Assembly: GCA_937996655.1 (NCBI GenBank)
Contig: CALKUK010000027.1
Location: 1 to 38,030 of the forward strand
Direction: 5' to 3'
DNA length: 38,030 bases
DNA from: an uncultured Sphingomonadaceae bacterium
Lineage (GTDB): Bacteria > Pseudomonadota > Alphaproteobacteria > Sphingomonadales > Sphingomonadaceae
Shown here: one piece after another, positions 9,018 through 17,160 of the stretch
Position numbering within the stretch: the first letter of the stretch is position 1
How the letters are laid out: each line of letters begins with the position of its first letter
Position numbers and translations under genes: made by a program
The notes under the pieces: generated by a model
Seen by the model: only the letters and a program-made list of their open reading frames with translations
What the model was told of the DNA's origin: nothing
Databases searched by the model: none

Positions 9018-9416
9018 CTAGGTGTGGATTGGAGTGCTGTAGCCTGGAGACGGAGGTGTCGATAACGGATAAGACGCCAATTCAGAACTCATCGGCAACC
9101 GAATATACCATGAGAAGTCACGGCCCGCAGTAGTTGTGACGTTGATATTGACCGTATACATACGACCGGCCACTCCGCCAGACACCCAAATTGTGATCAC
9201 ATCGCCGTAAAACGAAATGCTATTGATCGACAGTTCGCCTGTTCCATAAGGCGACACGCAGGCAGATGCCACTGAAATGGCATCGCCCACGTCAATCAAA
9301 GCCGCCGAAATGTCCAACGCATAGTCCAAGACGTCATCCGGTTGCCCAGGGGGCCACCGCAACCCGCTTTGCCAGGGCGGGACGACGTAGACTGTGCGAT
9401 TGGCTGACGTGATCAT
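9018..9416 (-). CDS. Single-domain fibre-tail adaptor-like protein (132 aa)
   Basis: One copy of the domain found twice in the 309-aa protein at 6491-7420: a strand ending LRWPPGQPDDVLDY, an SPYGTGE motif (residues ~72-78), SGGVAGRMYTVNINV (~93-107), WYIRLP, and a Pro-rich C-terminus with PSPGYS. The recurrence of the same fold in two genes of the block suggests that each adaptor serves a different fibre. The ATG at 9416 follows the 66-aa gene by 11 bp. Adaptor function is inferred from family resemblance and gene order. Confidence 0.7.
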   Translation of the reverse strand: MITSANRTVYVVPPWQSGLRWPPGQPDDVLDYALDISAALIDVGDAISVASACVSPYGTGELSINSISFYGDVITIWVSGGVAGRMYTVNINVTTTAGRDFSWYIRLPMSSELASYPLSTPPSPGYSTPIHT

Positions 9417-9427
9417 TGTGCCTGGAC

Positions 9428-9628
9428 TTACCCGGCCACGGGTTCGGCTTCAGGCTCTTCCGGCGCAGACGCCGCAATCGCTGCAAGCTGTTCTTCGCCT
9501 TGCGTCCGAATCGCCAGGATCATGTCGGCGACTTTTGCAAACGGAAGGTCGCCAAGCGCAAGAAGCATTTTGTTGATCTGAGAGACGGTGAACGTCAGAG
9601 TGATCGGATGGTCATCAGACACGGGCAT
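9428..9628 (-). CDS. Small phage protein with ALGDLPF motif (66 aa)
   Basis: A very good ribosome site (GAGGAG, 7 nt before the ATG at 9628) supports this start. The product has an N-terminal amphipathic segment (ITLTFTVSQINKMLLALGDL), then PFAKVADMILAIRTQ, and an acidic Pro/Glu-rich tail. Short proteins with this NQ.L..LG.LPF pattern are frequent in phage structural operons and have no known function. It lies between the 58-aa gene and the adaptor-like gene. Confidence 0.75.
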   Translation of the reverse strand: MPVSDDHPITLTFTVSQINKMLLALGDLPFAKVADMILAIRTQGEEQLAAIAASAPEEPEAEPVAG

Positions 9629-9684
9629 TGCGGTTCTCCTCTATTGTAATGCCGAGAGTGGGTAGTTTGCTGCGGGCGTTGTAG

Positions 9685-9861
9685 TTATGAGGCGGGCGCG
9701 ATGGTGAGTTGGCCCTCTGCCACCAGCACCATCATGTTGGCATAGTCAGTGTTTGCGGGGTCGATTGGCACAAACGACGTGACACCGTAAACGTCAACTT
9801 GGATGCCACCCAGTTGGCCGTTTGTAGAATTGTAATACTGAGCGTTTGTATAAACTGGCAT
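9685..9861 (-). CDS. Very small phage protein (58 aa)
   Basis: A 58-codon frame runs from the ATG at 9861 to TAA at 9685. The product starts MPVYTNAQYYNSTNGQLGGI and contains VYGVTSFVPIDPANTDYAN, ending TIAPAS. A GGAG ribosome site lies 9 nt upstream, overlapping the end of the preceding fibre gene. Base use and reading-frame quality fit the neighbouring genes, and it fills an otherwise empty gap between 9628 and 9865. The content (short strands, a NYANMMVLV-like core) resembles small virion-associated proteins in other phages. Function unknown. Confidence 0.7.
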   Translation of the reverse strand: MPVYTNAQYYNSTNGQLGGIQVDVYGVTSFVPIDPANTDYANMMVLVAEGQLTIAPAS

Positions 9862-9864
9862 TTA

Positions 9865-11352
9865 CTAAATCTCCGCAGACGCTGTGTAGCTGAATTGGGC
9901 GGTGCAAACCCCAACAGCAGTGGATGTTACGCGAGTGCTTATAGATTGGTTTGTGGAAAAATCCGTTGCGAGGTTTGTGCTGTTTGAAATTGAAACCGTG
10001 TTGTATGCCATAAGCGGGTTTGTCCGCATGGAAACAGGGAAAAAGATTGTCCCAAGGGGCGTAAGGGCTGTAGCGGTATCGGCATAAGTCAGCATTTTGA
10101 TGCTGTTGGTGCCGGTCGAGAAGTAATAACGTTGGCACATAGCCAGTTCAGGCGTGGTCATCCGCGTCTCAAACGGGGTGGCGGTGTTGCCAGGCTCAAG
10201 CTGCACGTTGCCAATCGTCCAAGTGCCGCTTGTCTGCGATCCGACCGAAAGCAAAATCTGAAGCCCGGTTGTTGCCGCGGAAGGAATGGTGATCTGCGCG
10301 TTGTAACGCGTCACCGTCGATGTCACCGTAAAGCTGCCCGTTGCAATGCTTGTGACCGTAGGGCTCGCCAAAGTGCCAAACGAATCAGCCGAGTTGGCGT
10401 AAGAGGCAGACCAGTTGACGGTGGTGAGGGTGCTGTTCGCAAGATCGACGGAAAGCGTCACCGTTTGGCCAGACAATTCATAGCTGTTTGATTGCGCGAT
10501 ACGTTGACCGAAAGTTATCGCAGTGACGCCAGCAGCGCCGGTCAACTGATATCGATATTGCGTGTTGCCCGAACCAACCGTTTGTTGCCCCGTGACGGTG
10601 CCACCTGTCGAAGACGCAAACCAACGGTCGACGGTATAGACATACGCACCAGCCGTTATGCTTTGAGAAGCTCCGCTGTTGCGCTGATCAATTGCCATGT
10701 TGCCGTTGATGAACCGATTGCGGAACCCGGCAAGCTGACCACCGTTCAGCGCCGTCACAGTCGGCGTCACAAGCGTCGGGCTGGTCGCAAGAACATTGGC
10801 CGTGCCAGCCGTTCCCGTGCTTGTCGTGGAGCCCGTGCCGCCGTTCGTAACGCCAAGGACAGTCTGCCCTTGCAGGGTCGTGGCGCCCGTCCAAATGCCG
10901 ATCTGGCCGCTGGTCGGCGTTCCGACGTTGGTCACGATGCCCGACGTCGCAGGCGTCGAGGATGTCCACGTCGTGCCATTCGACGCCAGGATGTTGCCGG
11001 TCGTGCCAGGCGCCACACCTTGAACAGCGCTTGTCCCGTTGCCGAGCAACACGTTGTTGGTCGACAAGGTGGCCAAGCCCGTGCCGCCGTTGGCAACGCC
11101 AAGCGTGCCGGTGACGCCGGTTCCGCCAAGCGGAAGGCCCGTTGCGTTCGTCAGCGTCAAAGACGTTGGCGTGCCAAGGTTTGACGATCCTGTGAGCGTA
11201 ACGCCCGTCAACGTCAGACCGGAGATGGACGTCAACGAGGCTCCAAGGCCAACAGTCGACGTGCCAAGCGTGATGAGAGTGGCGAAATTCGAATCCAACT
11301 GGTTCAGGGGAAGAGTGCCCGAAGCAGTGGCGAACGTGTAAGGGACTGCCAT
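9865..11352 (-). CDS. Tail fibre with carbohydrate-binding-like C-terminal domain (495 aa)
   Basis: The N-terminus (MAVPYTFATASGTLPLNQLD) is a common start of phage tail fibres. Residues ~30-215 are shaft repeats with GGTGVTG, ANGGTGLATL and GNILASNGTTW motifs. From about residue 219 a new domain begins with RNRFINGNMAIDQRNSG, then YTVDRWFAS, beta strands, and WTIGNVQLEPGNTATPFE, a pattern shared by many phage fibres and related to carbohydrate-binding beta-sandwiches. The final ~100 residues (LAMCQRYYFS onward) form a second compact part. It directly follows the I-like baseplate gene, the usual place for the primary fibre. Receptor recognition is the probable role. Confidence 0.85.
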   Translation of the reverse strand: MAVPYTFATASGTLPLNQLDSNFATLITLGTSTVGLGASLTSISGLTLTGVTLTGSSNLGTPTSLTLTNATGLPLGGTGVTGTLGVANGGTGLATLSTNNVLLGNGTSAVQGVAPGTTGNILASNGTTWTSSTPATSGIVTNVGTPTSGQIGIWTGATTLQGQTVLGVTNGGTGSTTSTGTAGTANVLATSPTLVTPTVTALNGGQLAGFRNRFINGNMAIDQRNSGASQSITAGAYVYTVDRWFASSTGGTVTGQQTVGSGNTQYRYQLTGAAGVTAITFGQRIAQSNSYELSGQTVTLSVDLANSTLTTVNWSASYANSADSFGTLASPTVTSIATGSFTVTSTVTRYNAQITIPSAATTGLQILLSVGSQTSGTWTIGNVQLEPGNTATPFETRMTTPELAMCQRYYFSTGTNSIKMLTYADTATALTPLGTIFFPVSMRTNPLMAYNTVSISNSTNLATDFSTNQSISTRVTSTAVGVCTAQFSYTASAEI

Positions 11353-11369
11353 CTAAAAAACACCCATGA

Positions 11370-12101
11370 TTAATAGTTGACCCACGACACGGTGGCCGCT
11401 GAATTGTTTTGCCACGCAACCGTAGCCGCAGAGTTGTTGGCCCACAACACGTTGCCGCCGACCGGGCCGGTGACAGTGACGTTGTAGGCAAACTGGAACG
11501 GCATTTCTGCGGCGCCGCTGGCAATGGCCGTTTGCAGAATTGCGGCATACGGATACGTTGGCATGGTGATGTTGACGACATTGCCAGCGCCGAACGTCAC
11601 ATTGATCTGGTAGGTCGTATTGACGCCAGGATCCGTGCCATTGGTTCCGGTCAAAAACCGCATGATGCGGCGTTTTAACCAGCGCACGTTGAACGTCTTG
11701 CCGTCGCCTTTGTAGAAGTGCCAGGTCAACAGCCGCTTGTAGACATCATCCGTTGTTTCAAACGTCGTGCCGGTCGTCGACGATTGAGAGTTCAAAGGAT
11801 ATTTGTAGTTTGGCCCGTAAGTGTTTAACGGACCATAAGAAGCAGGCGCCGTGCCAGGAAGATTGGGGCGCGGATAGCCATAAATACCAGCGCCAACCCA
11901 GTCCAACAAATCTCCCGTGATCGTCGGGCTGGTATAGACCGGCAAGTTCAATTGATTGAACGTGTTGACGTATTGCTGAACAATTGCGTTATACGAATAA
12001 ACAAACGCTTGCAAATCGTCATCGTTCGTATACTGCTGATAGAGATACGACGGGATGGCGTTTTGCAGGCATACGTTATTGAAGCTGGTGGAACCGCTCA
12101 C
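11370..12101 (-). CDS. Baseplate wedge protein, P2 gpI/DUF2612-like (243 aa)
   Basis: The gene follows the J-like gene by 4 bp and precedes the first fibre gene, matching the J-I-fibre order of P2-like baseplates. The product has an N-terminal helical region (SYLYQQYTNDDDLQAFVYSY), then NQLNLPVYTSPTITGDLLDW and GAGIYGYPRP, followed by a segment with VYKRLLTWHFYKGDG and LKRRIMRFLTGTNGTDP. This fits the DUF2612 group of baseplate proteins that attach fibres (family name from memory). The C-terminal VTGPVGGNVLWANNSA end carries a short repeat (WANNSAATVAWQNNSAATV). It probably links the wedge to the fibres. Confidence 0.8.
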   Translation of the reverse strand: MSGSTSFNNVCLQNAIPSYLYQQYTNDDDLQAFVYSYNAIVQQYVNTFNQLNLPVYTSPTITGDLLDWVGAGIYGYPRPNLPGTAPASYGPLNTYGPNYKYPLNSQSSTTGTTFETTDDVYKRLLTWHFYKGDGKTFNVRWLKRRIMRFLTGTNGTDPGVNTTYQINVTFGAGNVVNITMPTYPYAAILQTAIASGAAEMPFQFAYNVTVTGPVGGNVLWANNSAATVAWQNNSAATVSWVNY

Positions 12102-12105
12102 CTCA

Positions 12106-13749
12106 TCACCCCTGAGTGATTGTGATGTTCGTGGTCGAAGTCGAGAAATATCCTTCCGGGTCGCCTGGGATAATGCCGCCGGTCGTCTGCGACATAGAGC
12201 CGCTATTGGCGGTGTAGGTCAGTCCGGTCGAGTTGTAGGGAATGGTGAACGAGTAAGGCGTGAGGACAGTCGGCGTCCACATGCCGTTGATCAGCGCCGT
12301 TCCAGTCGCCCCGGAAATGGCGATCGTAATCGACCCCGACAAACCATGCGGAAGAGGCGTGTAGATCGTCGTGACCGTGCCAGTGCCGATGCTGGAGATC
12401 GTCAGCGGCGCCGCCGAAACACCATTGATGGTGACGGTGAAAATCATGCGGGTCAGCAATTGCGTCGGCAGAACGCTGGCTGTCGCAATCTGGAAGGCGT
12501 TTTGAAGTTCAAACAGGTTGATCGGCGCACCGACCGGGATGCTGTTGATATACGCCGCCAACGCAATTGAGCCCAAAGAAGCCATTGTGGACGACGACAC
12601 CGAATTGGTCGACGTTGTATTCCACACCAACCCTATGGTGACGTTTTGCACGATCGGCACGACAAACGGCACCACGTATGTGTTCGGATAATCCGTAATC
12701 GTGATGTATTGCGTGCGAGCGTTGGAAGCCAAAACACCGCCGCCGCCGTAAGTCGGCGCGGACGTTGAGTTATAGGCAATGCTGAACGTCGTCGTCGACA
12801 AGACTGTAATCGTCCATGTTCCGTTGGCGCCAATCATCCCAAGCACACCGGAGATCGTGACGCTGTTGCCCGTGGTCAGACCGTGCGGCAGCAGCGTCGT
12901 CACCACAGCAGCAGAAGCGTTGCTGATGCCGCTGATCGTGCCCGTCTGAGATCCAGCCAGGGTGGATGTGTCAAAGATCGACGAAAAGATCGCATACGCA
13001 ATCTGATAAGGATCCGCGCTTCCGCCAACAATTATTTCCCAGGTTGTTCCCACTTGAACCACGGAAACCAACCGGCTTTGAACGCCCGAGACATTTCCAA
13101 GCAACGTCTTGAGATAACGCGCCATGCCCATCGAAGCCGCCAACCCGGCTTGCAGCACTTGGGATCGATAATCGTCGACCGTTTGCGCGCTGGAACTCGG
13201 CGTTCCCGCAATCGGGTTGGTGACGGTCAGCGTGTAGCCAGAAGGGACAGACGTGGCGATGGTCGTGACGGTATTGGCCGGAATCGCCCACGACCCAGAT
13301 TGAGTCGCCACACAATAAAGCGACGGGCTGGTGCCGCCCGTGCTGATGATCCCGCCATCTTGCACGACATACTGGTATGTGCCGTCAGACACATAAAAAC
13401 CGACAGGGATAACGTATCCGGCACTGCCGGAGAACACCACGTAGACGCTGGTGTTTGTCGCCTGGCCCTGCTGAACGCCGTAGATTTGCCCTAGCTGATT
13501 GAGCAGGAACTGATTGGCGCCATATGGCGTGACCGAATTGACCAGTTCGACGAGCGCCGAATTGCACTGCATGATTGAGGCGACATCAGTGCTGCTGATA
13601 TCCTCAATCAACGTCCCTGGCAGGTTTGCCGTATACCCAGGATTGGTTGCTGCAACCGCGGCAAGCAACGTCGTCTGGATGTCCGCAGGCGACGCCGGGA
13701 CCATGCCAGCAGGCCCCAAGACGATCGGAACCGTGGTGCTGCCGCTCAT
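12106..13749 (-). CDS. Baseplate J-like wedge protein (547 aa)
   Basis: The N-terminal ~270 residues show the baseplate-J pattern: NPGYTANLPGTLIEDISSTD, a Y..NQFLLNQLGQIYGV segment, and a later SAQTVDDYRSQVLQAG helix, followed by VVQVGTTWEIIVGG. Two small beta modules with the PHGL..G..V.ISG ... GTW pattern sit at about residues 272-340 and 452-517; the same module is found in the sheath and in the 191-aa protein at 15907-16482. Between them the J-type core continues (VVPFVVPIVQNVTIG, NSIPVGAPINLFELQNAF). The start overlaps the gp25-like gene as ATGA. J forms the wedge ring that triggers sheath contraction. Confidence 0.9.
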   Translation of the reverse strand: MSGSTTVPIVLGPAGMVPASPADIQTTLLAAVAATNPGYTANLPGTLIEDISSTDVASIMQCNSALVELVNSVTPYGANQFLLNQLGQIYGVQQGQATNTSVYVVFSGSAGYVIPVGFYVSDGTYQYVVQDGGIISTGGTSPSLYCVATQSGSWAIPANTVTTIATSVPSGYTLTVTNPIAGTPSSSAQTVDDYRSQVLQAGLAASMGMARYLKTLLGNVSGVQSRLVSVVQVGTTWEIIVGGSADPYQIAYAIFSSIFDTSTLAGSQTGTISGISNASAAVVTTLLPHGLTTGNSVTISGVLGMIGANGTWTITVLSTTTFSIAYNSTSAPTYGGGGVLASNARTQYITITDYPNTYVVPFVVPIVQNVTIGLVWNTTSTNSVSSSTMASLGSIALAAYINSIPVGAPINLFELQNAFQIATASVLPTQLLTRMIFTVTINGVSAAPLTISSIGTGTVTTIYTPLPHGLSGSITIAISGATGTALINGMWTPTVLTPYSFTIPYNSTGLTYTANSGSMSQTTGGIIPGDPEGYFSTSTTNITITQG

Positions 13750-14081
13750 ACTGCGATACTCAATTGCACTGTCACACCTTGATTAGTGGTGATGTTGATT
13801 CTGTAGGTCGGCGTGAGCGAATTGACCTTTTGAATGGTCAACGACGCAAAGTATACGGAATAACGCTGTTGGATCAAAGCGACATAATAATCCGGGAATA
13901 TCTGCTGAACGACCGATTGTTGCGCGGGAATCCCCCAGTTGGCCCAAAACGGAGATTCGTTCAGGTTCAGCTTTAGGCACTGAACCAACGCCGTGATGTA
14001 GACGTAGTCGTTGAACCCGTTGGCGTCGGTTGTGACTTCCATCCATTTGCCGGTTTGGGAGTCTCGGCCATAAACACGCAT
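13746..14081 (-). CDS. gp25-like baseplate wedge protein (111 aa)
   Basis: The product has the size and order of gp25/gpW-type wedge proteins, lying between the spike and J genes and overlapping both (TGATG and ATGA). Visible features are a D..DYVYITALVQCLKLNLNE start, FWANWGIPAQQSVVQQIFPD, and a C-terminal YRINITTNQGVTVQLSIAV strand pair. In contractile tails this protein joins the wedge to the inner sheath initiator. Sequence similarity to the classical family is weak by eye, so the assignment rests on size, position and the general pattern. Confidence 0.75.
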   Translation of the reverse strand: MRVYGRDSQTGKWMEVTTDANGFNDYVYITALVQCLKLNLNESPFWANWGIPAQQSVVQQIFPDYYVALIQQRYSVYFASLTIQKVNSLTPTYRINITTNQGVTVQLSIAV

Positions 14082-14728
14082 CAGACCACCCCGCCTGTGT
14101 TGGACCCGCCGGTTTGAACGCCGCTGTGAACGTGCGTTGCAAAGTTTCTCCCGCCGATAGAAGCGCCAGTCGCGTTGATGACGATTGAGTTTGTCCCATA
14201 CGAGAGCGTTATCCCCGTCGAGGTCAACGTGATTTTGCTGTTTGCTCCACAGGAAATCACGATTGAGGACGGGGTGAGCGTGATTTTGCTGTTGCCGCTG
14301 TCATCCTTCAGCACCACGCCATTGGGCGCAGTGACATTGTAGGCGTTGGCGTCCACCGCAGGAAAGTTGGTGTTGCTGAGAGGAACGAACACCAGCGTTG
14401 ATAGGTTGCCCTCTTTGCGAAGGTAATCCGCAACACCGCCACCCAGGCCGGTAACGCCGCCAAGATACAGGTCGGCAGCGACAACAAAACCTTTGTCGCC
14501 CACTTGCGTCGGCGGGCGAGCGTAGCGCGATATGGCTTGAGGAACCGTGATCTGCGGAAAGGTGATCGGGCTGTTGATCTCAAATTTGACAGTCACCATC
14601 GCGTTTGAAACGGCGACGACGCTGACCGGCAGGGATTTGGGGTTCTGCTGCGTTGCCTGGATAATCTCGCTTTGAATGAGTTGGATTATCGACCTTGAAA
14701 GAGGCGTCGTTTGGACATTGTCAGCCAT
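14081..14728 (-). CDS. Baseplate spike protein with HxH metal motif (215 aa)
   Basis: The N-terminal half (residues ~20-110) looks like the OB-fold of gpV/gp5-type spikes, with QITVPQAISRYARPPTQVGD and GDKGFVVAADLYLGGVTGLG. The C-terminal half consists of regular short beta repeats (SKITLTPSSIVISC, SKITLTSTGITLSYG), typical of the trimeric beta-helix. The end carries THVHSGVQTGG, an HxH motif that binds iron at the tip of P2 and phi92 spikes. The next gene is gp25-like, as in P2-type operons. It would puncture the outer membrane on contraction. Confidence 0.9.
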   Translation of the reverse strand: MADNVQTTPLSRSIIQLIQSEIIQATQQNPKSLPVSVVAVSNAMVTVKFEINSPITFPQITVPQAISRYARPPTQVGDKGFVVAADLYLGGVTGLGGGVADYLRKEGNLSTLVFVPLSNTNFPAVDANAYNVTAPNGVVLKDDSGNSKITLTPSSIVISCGANSKITLTSTGITLSYGTNSIVINATGASIGGRNFATHVHSGVQTGGSNTGGVV

Positions 14729-14740
14729 GACGGTTCCAAA

Positions 14741-15910
14741 TCACCCGAGGTTTGAAGACGTTAAAGCGGGTGCTATATATGAACAGCGGAAAAGGGAAAC
14801 CCAAGCATCGGCGGTTGGTTGGCGAAAGTTTCCGTAATGGTTGATTTCTTTGACGTTGAACGTGCCTTTTTGCTGCGACGTGTTGCGGTAATTGTATGGC
14901 GAAGCAATGTTTGAAGGCGCAATTGTAGGGTAAACGCCATCTGGAAATGTGATGGTGTCCAAGCAATGAATATCAGCCCTCATAGGGCATTTGAATTGAA
15001 CTTCCCCTTGCGAAATCCATGTCGGTTGGCCAATCATGTCTTTGAAAGCGATTGCTATAGTTTTGGGGTTGTAAGATGGACTGTTTGCGCTTTCTGTAAC
15101 GCCAGAAGCGGAACTCGTTGATGTTTTAGCATTTTGCGTTTGTGCTGGTGCTGGCACAGTTCCGTCAGAAACAAAGAATGCATTGTTGGGCAATATGGTA
15201 ATCTGAACACCAGGGTATGGCCCTGGACCTTTATGATTAATGCCAATAACTTTTTTGGAAAAATCATTGACCCATTCGGCAAACGCAGGGAGGGTGTCGT
15301 ATACACCGTTCACTGAGTAAGCCAAAACCAAATTCGAGTTAATTTCAATCTTTGGTTCCGGGTATTTTGGAAAAGCGTTTTTCAAAAATTCCCGAATAGC
15401 CACTGAAAGTTGAACGCCAGTAGGCCAGCTAAAATTTCCGTTGATGGGCTGAGTCATAGATCCCAAAGGCGGCGGAAGAGGTTCTGCAACAATGGCAGAA
15501 GATTGCGCTGTTGCAGGCTGTGTGGGTGCTGGCGTTGTGGGCGAAGAACCTGGCTTAAGGATGAGATCAAGCGTCATGTCATTGCCCAACCAATTGCCAA
15601 ACGCTTGGGCAATGTAGCCGTTGATGAGCACGCCATTTTGCGCCGGGTTTGCTAAAGGCAGTCCTTTTTGAAATCCACCCGATATCTTTATGTTTTTGTT
15701 GTTTAGGTTGTTGGCTTGGCTAATGGACTTGATGGGGATGCCTTGAATTTGCAACACGGCTGTGTTTCTCAAAAACTCGAACGCCATCGTTGAGATGTTG
15801 AATTGCACATTCAATGCGCCCGGATCATTCTTGCCGTTGACCCAACTGGTATACACTTGCGCAGGGCCGGGGTTGGCAGGATCTGTAATCTCGATCCGAT
15901 AATACCTCAC
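14741..15910 (-). CDS. Baseplate hub-like protein (389 aa)
   Basis: Located directly upstream of the spike, where the hub is normally found. The first ~140 residues contain MRYYRIEITDPANPGPAQVY, EFLRNTAVLQIQGIPI, an IKISGGFQKGLPLANP segment and IAQAFGNWLGNDMTLDLIL, consistent with a tail-tube-like beta domain. A Pro/Ala-rich linker lies near residues 123-145, and a later segment (SVAIREFLKNAFPKYPEPKI) resembles the middle of gp27/gpD-like hubs. The local base composition over 14760-15900 is less GC-rich than the neighbouring genes. The hub connects the tube to the spike; the call rests mainly on gene order. Confidence 0.7.
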   Translation of the reverse strand: MRYYRIEITDPANPGPAQVYTSWVNGKNDPGALNVQFNISTMAFEFLRNTAVLQIQGIPIKSISQANNLNNKNIKISGGFQKGLPLANPAQNGVLINGYIAQAFGNWLGNDMTLDLILKPGSSPTTPAPTQPATAQSSAIVAEPLPPPLGSMTQPINGNFSWPTGVQLSVAIREFLKNAFPKYPEPKIEINSNLVLAYSVNGVYDTLPAFAEWVNDFSKKVIGINHKGPGPYPGVQITILPNNAFFVSDGTVPAPAQTQNAKTSTSSASGVTESANSPSYNPKTIAIAFKDMIGQPTWISQGEVQFKCPMRADIHCLDTITFPDGVYPTIAPSNIASPYNYRNTSQQKGTFNVKEINHYGNFRQPTADAWVSLFRCSYIAPALTSSNLG

Positions 15911-16482
15911 GGGCTTACCTCAAATTGCTGATTTTCAGTTCGGTAAATCAGCGTGGAGGCAAAATACCCAGCCGCAATGTTGATGTTGTATTGAACCGAT
16001 CCCAAACCCGCAACCGCGCCAGGAAACGACGCAACGCCGTAAGTGAATTGCGTTTTGTTGATGATGTTTGCCGCGAACGTGCCGTTGTAGGCAGTCGGCG
16101 TGCAATTGATCACCGTTAGGTTGATGACGGATCCCACTTCATAGCCATGCGGGCCGTTGGTCGTGGCTGTGACTGTGCCGGTATTGCCGTCCCATGAGAT
16201 GGCTTGCAGGTTGGTGCCGATCATGGAGCCTATCAACGGCACCGAAAATACCAGCACACCGGACAACGTGTAGCAGTTCACGTAGAAGCGTTGCCCAAAC
16301 AGGCTCCACGTCACAGTGACAGTGTATTGATTGTTGTCCAACGTCGGCTGGAACGTAAACGGACCAGCAGACGCTGGAACCGCGACGGGGTTGAGGCCGT
16401 ATGCTGTGACCCGTGCGACAACCGAAGGAACCTGCGCATTCGGCGCGCCGACTGGCGGCGTGAAATTGTATGTCGTGGTCAT
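15907..16482 (-). CDS. Baseplate-region protein with a shared beta module (191 aa)
   Basis: The product begins MTTTYNFTPPVGAPNAQVPS and overlaps both neighbours by 4 nt. Residues ~1-90 contain TFQPTLDNNQYTVTVTWSLF and a YVNCYTLSGVLVFSVPLIG strand set, resembling plug-like tail proteins. Residues ~94-164 are one copy of the module found in sheath and J-like proteins: GPHGYEVGSVINLTVINCTP, then AYNGTF. The order tape measure - 225 aa - this gene - hub is common in myophages with this sheath type, where these encode inner baseplate parts. The exact role is inferred. Confidence 0.65.
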   Translation of the reverse strand: MTTTYNFTPPVGAPNAQVPSVVARVTAYGLNPVAVPASAGPFTFQPTLDNNQYTVTVTWSLFGQRFYVNCYTLSGVLVFSVPLIGSMIGTNLQAISWDGNTGTVTATTNGPHGYEVGSVINLTVINCTPTAYNGTFAANIINKTQFTYGVASFPGAVAGLGSVQYNINIAAGYFASTLIYRTENQQFEVSP

Positions 16483-17156
16483 ATCGGGTTACCCGGCACG
16501 GGAGTGGCCAATCCGCTGCTCGAGTGGCTCATGAATGTGTTCTGAGCTGCCTGTGCTTGCTCAAGCGTCACCAGCGGCTGGATGAAATCCCACTGCCAAG
16601 CATTTTGAGGTATTGGGCTGCCCTGGCTGACGTCGGTCAACCCGGTCAAAATGCAGTTGGTGTAGAATTGCACCGGGGTGGCTATGGTGAACATGCCGCC
16701 CTTGTTGACGTGCGCCTGGATCGACGATTGCAACGCCATCATGGTGATCAGCTTGGCAGTGTGACCACCAGGCTTGTTGACGGGGATGACCATTCGCAAA
16801 GAGATGCTCAAAGGCTCTGCGATGACCGCATTTGCAGCCACAGACTGATTGGCGAATGGATACATGCCGACAGCATAGCTGGCGAGTTTGCCGCCTTGCA
16901 CAGGCGTAAAGTGAGCGAAGAAATCATCAAGCGATTTGGTGTTCAAAGCGTTAATGGCAGTCGTGACAATCGCGCCCGCGGCGGCAAGAGCGGATCCCGA
17001 AGCGCCGAAATCGTAGCCAGTTTCCGTAATGGCGACGATCGGCAAAACCCCAAACGGGGCCATGTCCGCAATGCCACCCGTAAAGAGGATGGGCGAAATC
17101 TGAAAACCGAGTTCGTAGATAACCCGACCGACGTTGTTGACGATAGAACCACTCAT
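16479..17156 (-). CDS. Inner baseplate protein (225 aa)
   Basis: The start ATG at 17156 was chosen because it lies just after the tape-measure stop (17161); a longer reading from 17183 would overlap that gene. The product begins MSGSIVNNVGRVIYELGFQI and contains FGVLPIVAITET, SLDDFFAHFTPVQGGKL, VGMYPFANQSVAANAVIAEP and a C-terminal VTLEQAQAAQNTFMSHSSSG. It lacks a signal peptide or obvious membrane helix. Proteins of this size directly after the tape measure in contractile-tail phages are usually baseplate or tail-tip components. Family not firmly recognised. Confidence 0.65.
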   Translation of the reverse strand: MSGSIVNNVGRVIYELGFQISPILFTGGIADMAPFGVLPIVAITETGYDFGASGSALAAAGAIVTTAINALNTKSLDDFFAHFTPVQGGKLASYAVGMYPFANQSVAANAVIAEPLSISLRMVIPVNKPGGHTAKLITMMALQSSIQAHVNKGGMFTIATPVQFYTNCILTGLTDVSQGSPIPQNAWQWDFIQPLVTLEQAQAAQNTFMSHSSSGLATPVPGNPI

Positions 17157-17160
17157 TGCA

